From assembly GCA_028819945.1 (NCBI GenBank), contig JAPPKQ010000329.1:1-5645 (forward strand): a DNA stretch of 5,645 nucleotides. Direction: 5' to 3'. Position 1 is the stretch's first letter. Each line of letters begins with the position of its first letter. The notes below the pieces were generated by a model that saw nothing but the letters and a program-made list of their open reading frames with translations, was not told the DNA's origin and did no database searches. The translations under genes and the position numbers were made by a program. The DNA comes from a bacterium. Its GTDB lineage: Bacteria > Actinomycetota > Acidimicrobiia > Acidimicrobiales > CATQHL01. Below, in pieces: positions 5,031 through 5,645 of this stretch.

Positions 5031-5645
5031 CTAGCAATCCTCGGCTCCGGCTGCGGGCAGTTCGAAACCCACGGCGGCCCCGCCGGCGGGGGACGAGTCG
5101 GCGAAGACCCGCCCAGCGTGCCGTTCGATGATCTGCTTCACGATGGCCAAGCCCAGGCCCGAGCCCGGCGCGGAGCGGGCATCCTCAGTACGGTAGAAGC
5201 GCTCGAAGACGAGTGGCCGATCAGCGGGGGAGATTCCCGGGCCGCTGTCGTGAACCTCCAGCCGGCCGCCTTCGCTGCGGATGCGGATCGGCGTGTCCGC
5301 GGGGCTGAACTTGGCGGCGTTCCCGACCAGGTTGTCGATGGCCCGCTCGAGAGCGCCGGGGCGTCCCCGGATCGTGCAGTCGCCGACCATCTCGGTGGTC
5401 ACTTCCCGCCCGGTCCGCCGACGCGCCCGGTCCGCGGCGTCGTCCGCCAACTCGGCCAGGTCGAGGAGACTGGCCGGCTCGTCCCCGGCGCCGGCGTCGC
5501 CCGCCAATTCGACCAGTTCCCGTACGAGTTCGCTGAGTTCCCGGATCTCCGTGTTGACATCGACGAAGATCCGTTCCCGTTCGGCCTCGTCCGGTTCGCC
5601 CGCCCGCTGCAGTATCTCGATGTTCGCTCTGATGCTGGTGAGCGG
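5031..5645 (-). CDS. Sensor histidine kinase, C-terminal part (partial, MprB-like)
   Basis: The frame is open from the window edge to TAG at 5031-5033, giving 204 residues. It begins PLTSIRANIEIL, the sequence that directly follows the phospho-accepting histidine in the HisKA H-box (SHELRTPLTS), so the histidine and the whole sensor part lie outside the window. A coiled-coil dimerisation region rich in Glu/Arg/Leu continues to about residue 47. The ATPase domain then shows the N-box NLVGNAAKFSP (105-115, catalytic N109), G1 box DSGPG (133-137), F-box VFERFYR (146-152) and G2 box GSGLGLAIVKQ (161-171). All ATP-lid motifs are intact, so the kinase is probably active. The segment from the F-box onward closely resembles mycobacterial MprB, an envelope-stress sensor, as I recall that sequence. 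The partner response regulator would be expected beyond the window edge. A TTG at 5507 is an internal leucine codon, not a start. Confidence 0.93.
   Translation of the reverse strand, partial: PLTSIRANIEILQRAGEPDEAERERIFVDVNTEIRELSELVRELVELAGDAGAGDEPASLLDLAELADDAADRARRRTGREVTTEMVGDCTIRGRPGALERAIDNLVGNAAKFSPADTPIRIRSEGGRLEVHDSGPGISPADRPLVFERFYRTEDARSAPGSGLGLAIVKQIIERHAGRVFADSSPAGGAAVGFELPAAGAEDC

Overview
The window is high-GC DNA with near-saturated G/C in third codon positions. It uses GTG starts freely and carries the rplI–ssb–dnaB replication/ribosome neighbourhood. Together with an actinobacterial-type SSB, a MST-type rhodanese and an MprB-like histidine kinase, this points to an actinobacterium. 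The exact class cannot be fixed from this sequence; Acidimicrobiia or a relative is a guess.

Layout. Bases 1-215 hold the 3' end of a protein with a Gly/Arg-rich stretch followed by a Pro/acidic tail. It overlaps rplI (bL9, 212-661) by 4 bases. A 371-base gap (662-1032) follows that codes for nothing convincing but is rich in signals: a weak hairpin plus T-rich stretch after rplI, an AT-rich island with a promoter-like -10, nested inverted repeats around a perfect actinobacterial-type DnaA box, and a promoter-like site overlapped by GAACA/TGTTC half-sites just before ssb (1033-1488). A 190-base gap with strong, mutually exclusive hairpins (1504-1563) separates ssb from dnaB (1679-3121).

Downstream of dnaB, three genes follow with almost no spacing: a 70-residue two-helix membrane protein (3126-3338), an enoyl-CoA hydratase (3350-4129) and a two-domain sulfurtransferase (4131-4988). 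The gaps are 4, 11 and 1 bases, so they probably share a transcript with dnaB. A convergent gene on the minus strand (5031 to the window edge) encodes the C-terminal part of a sensor histidine kinase, cut just after its phospho-accepting histidine box.

How they work together. SSB and DnaB are replication-fork proteins, and L9 belongs to the conserved ribosomal neighbour block. The crotonase and sulfurtransferase are metabolic genes with no evident link to replication. No clear new defence, mobile or CRISPR system is visible. The points most worth checking are the regulatory architecture around ssb and dnaB, the placement of ssb after rplI, and the unidentified small membrane protein.
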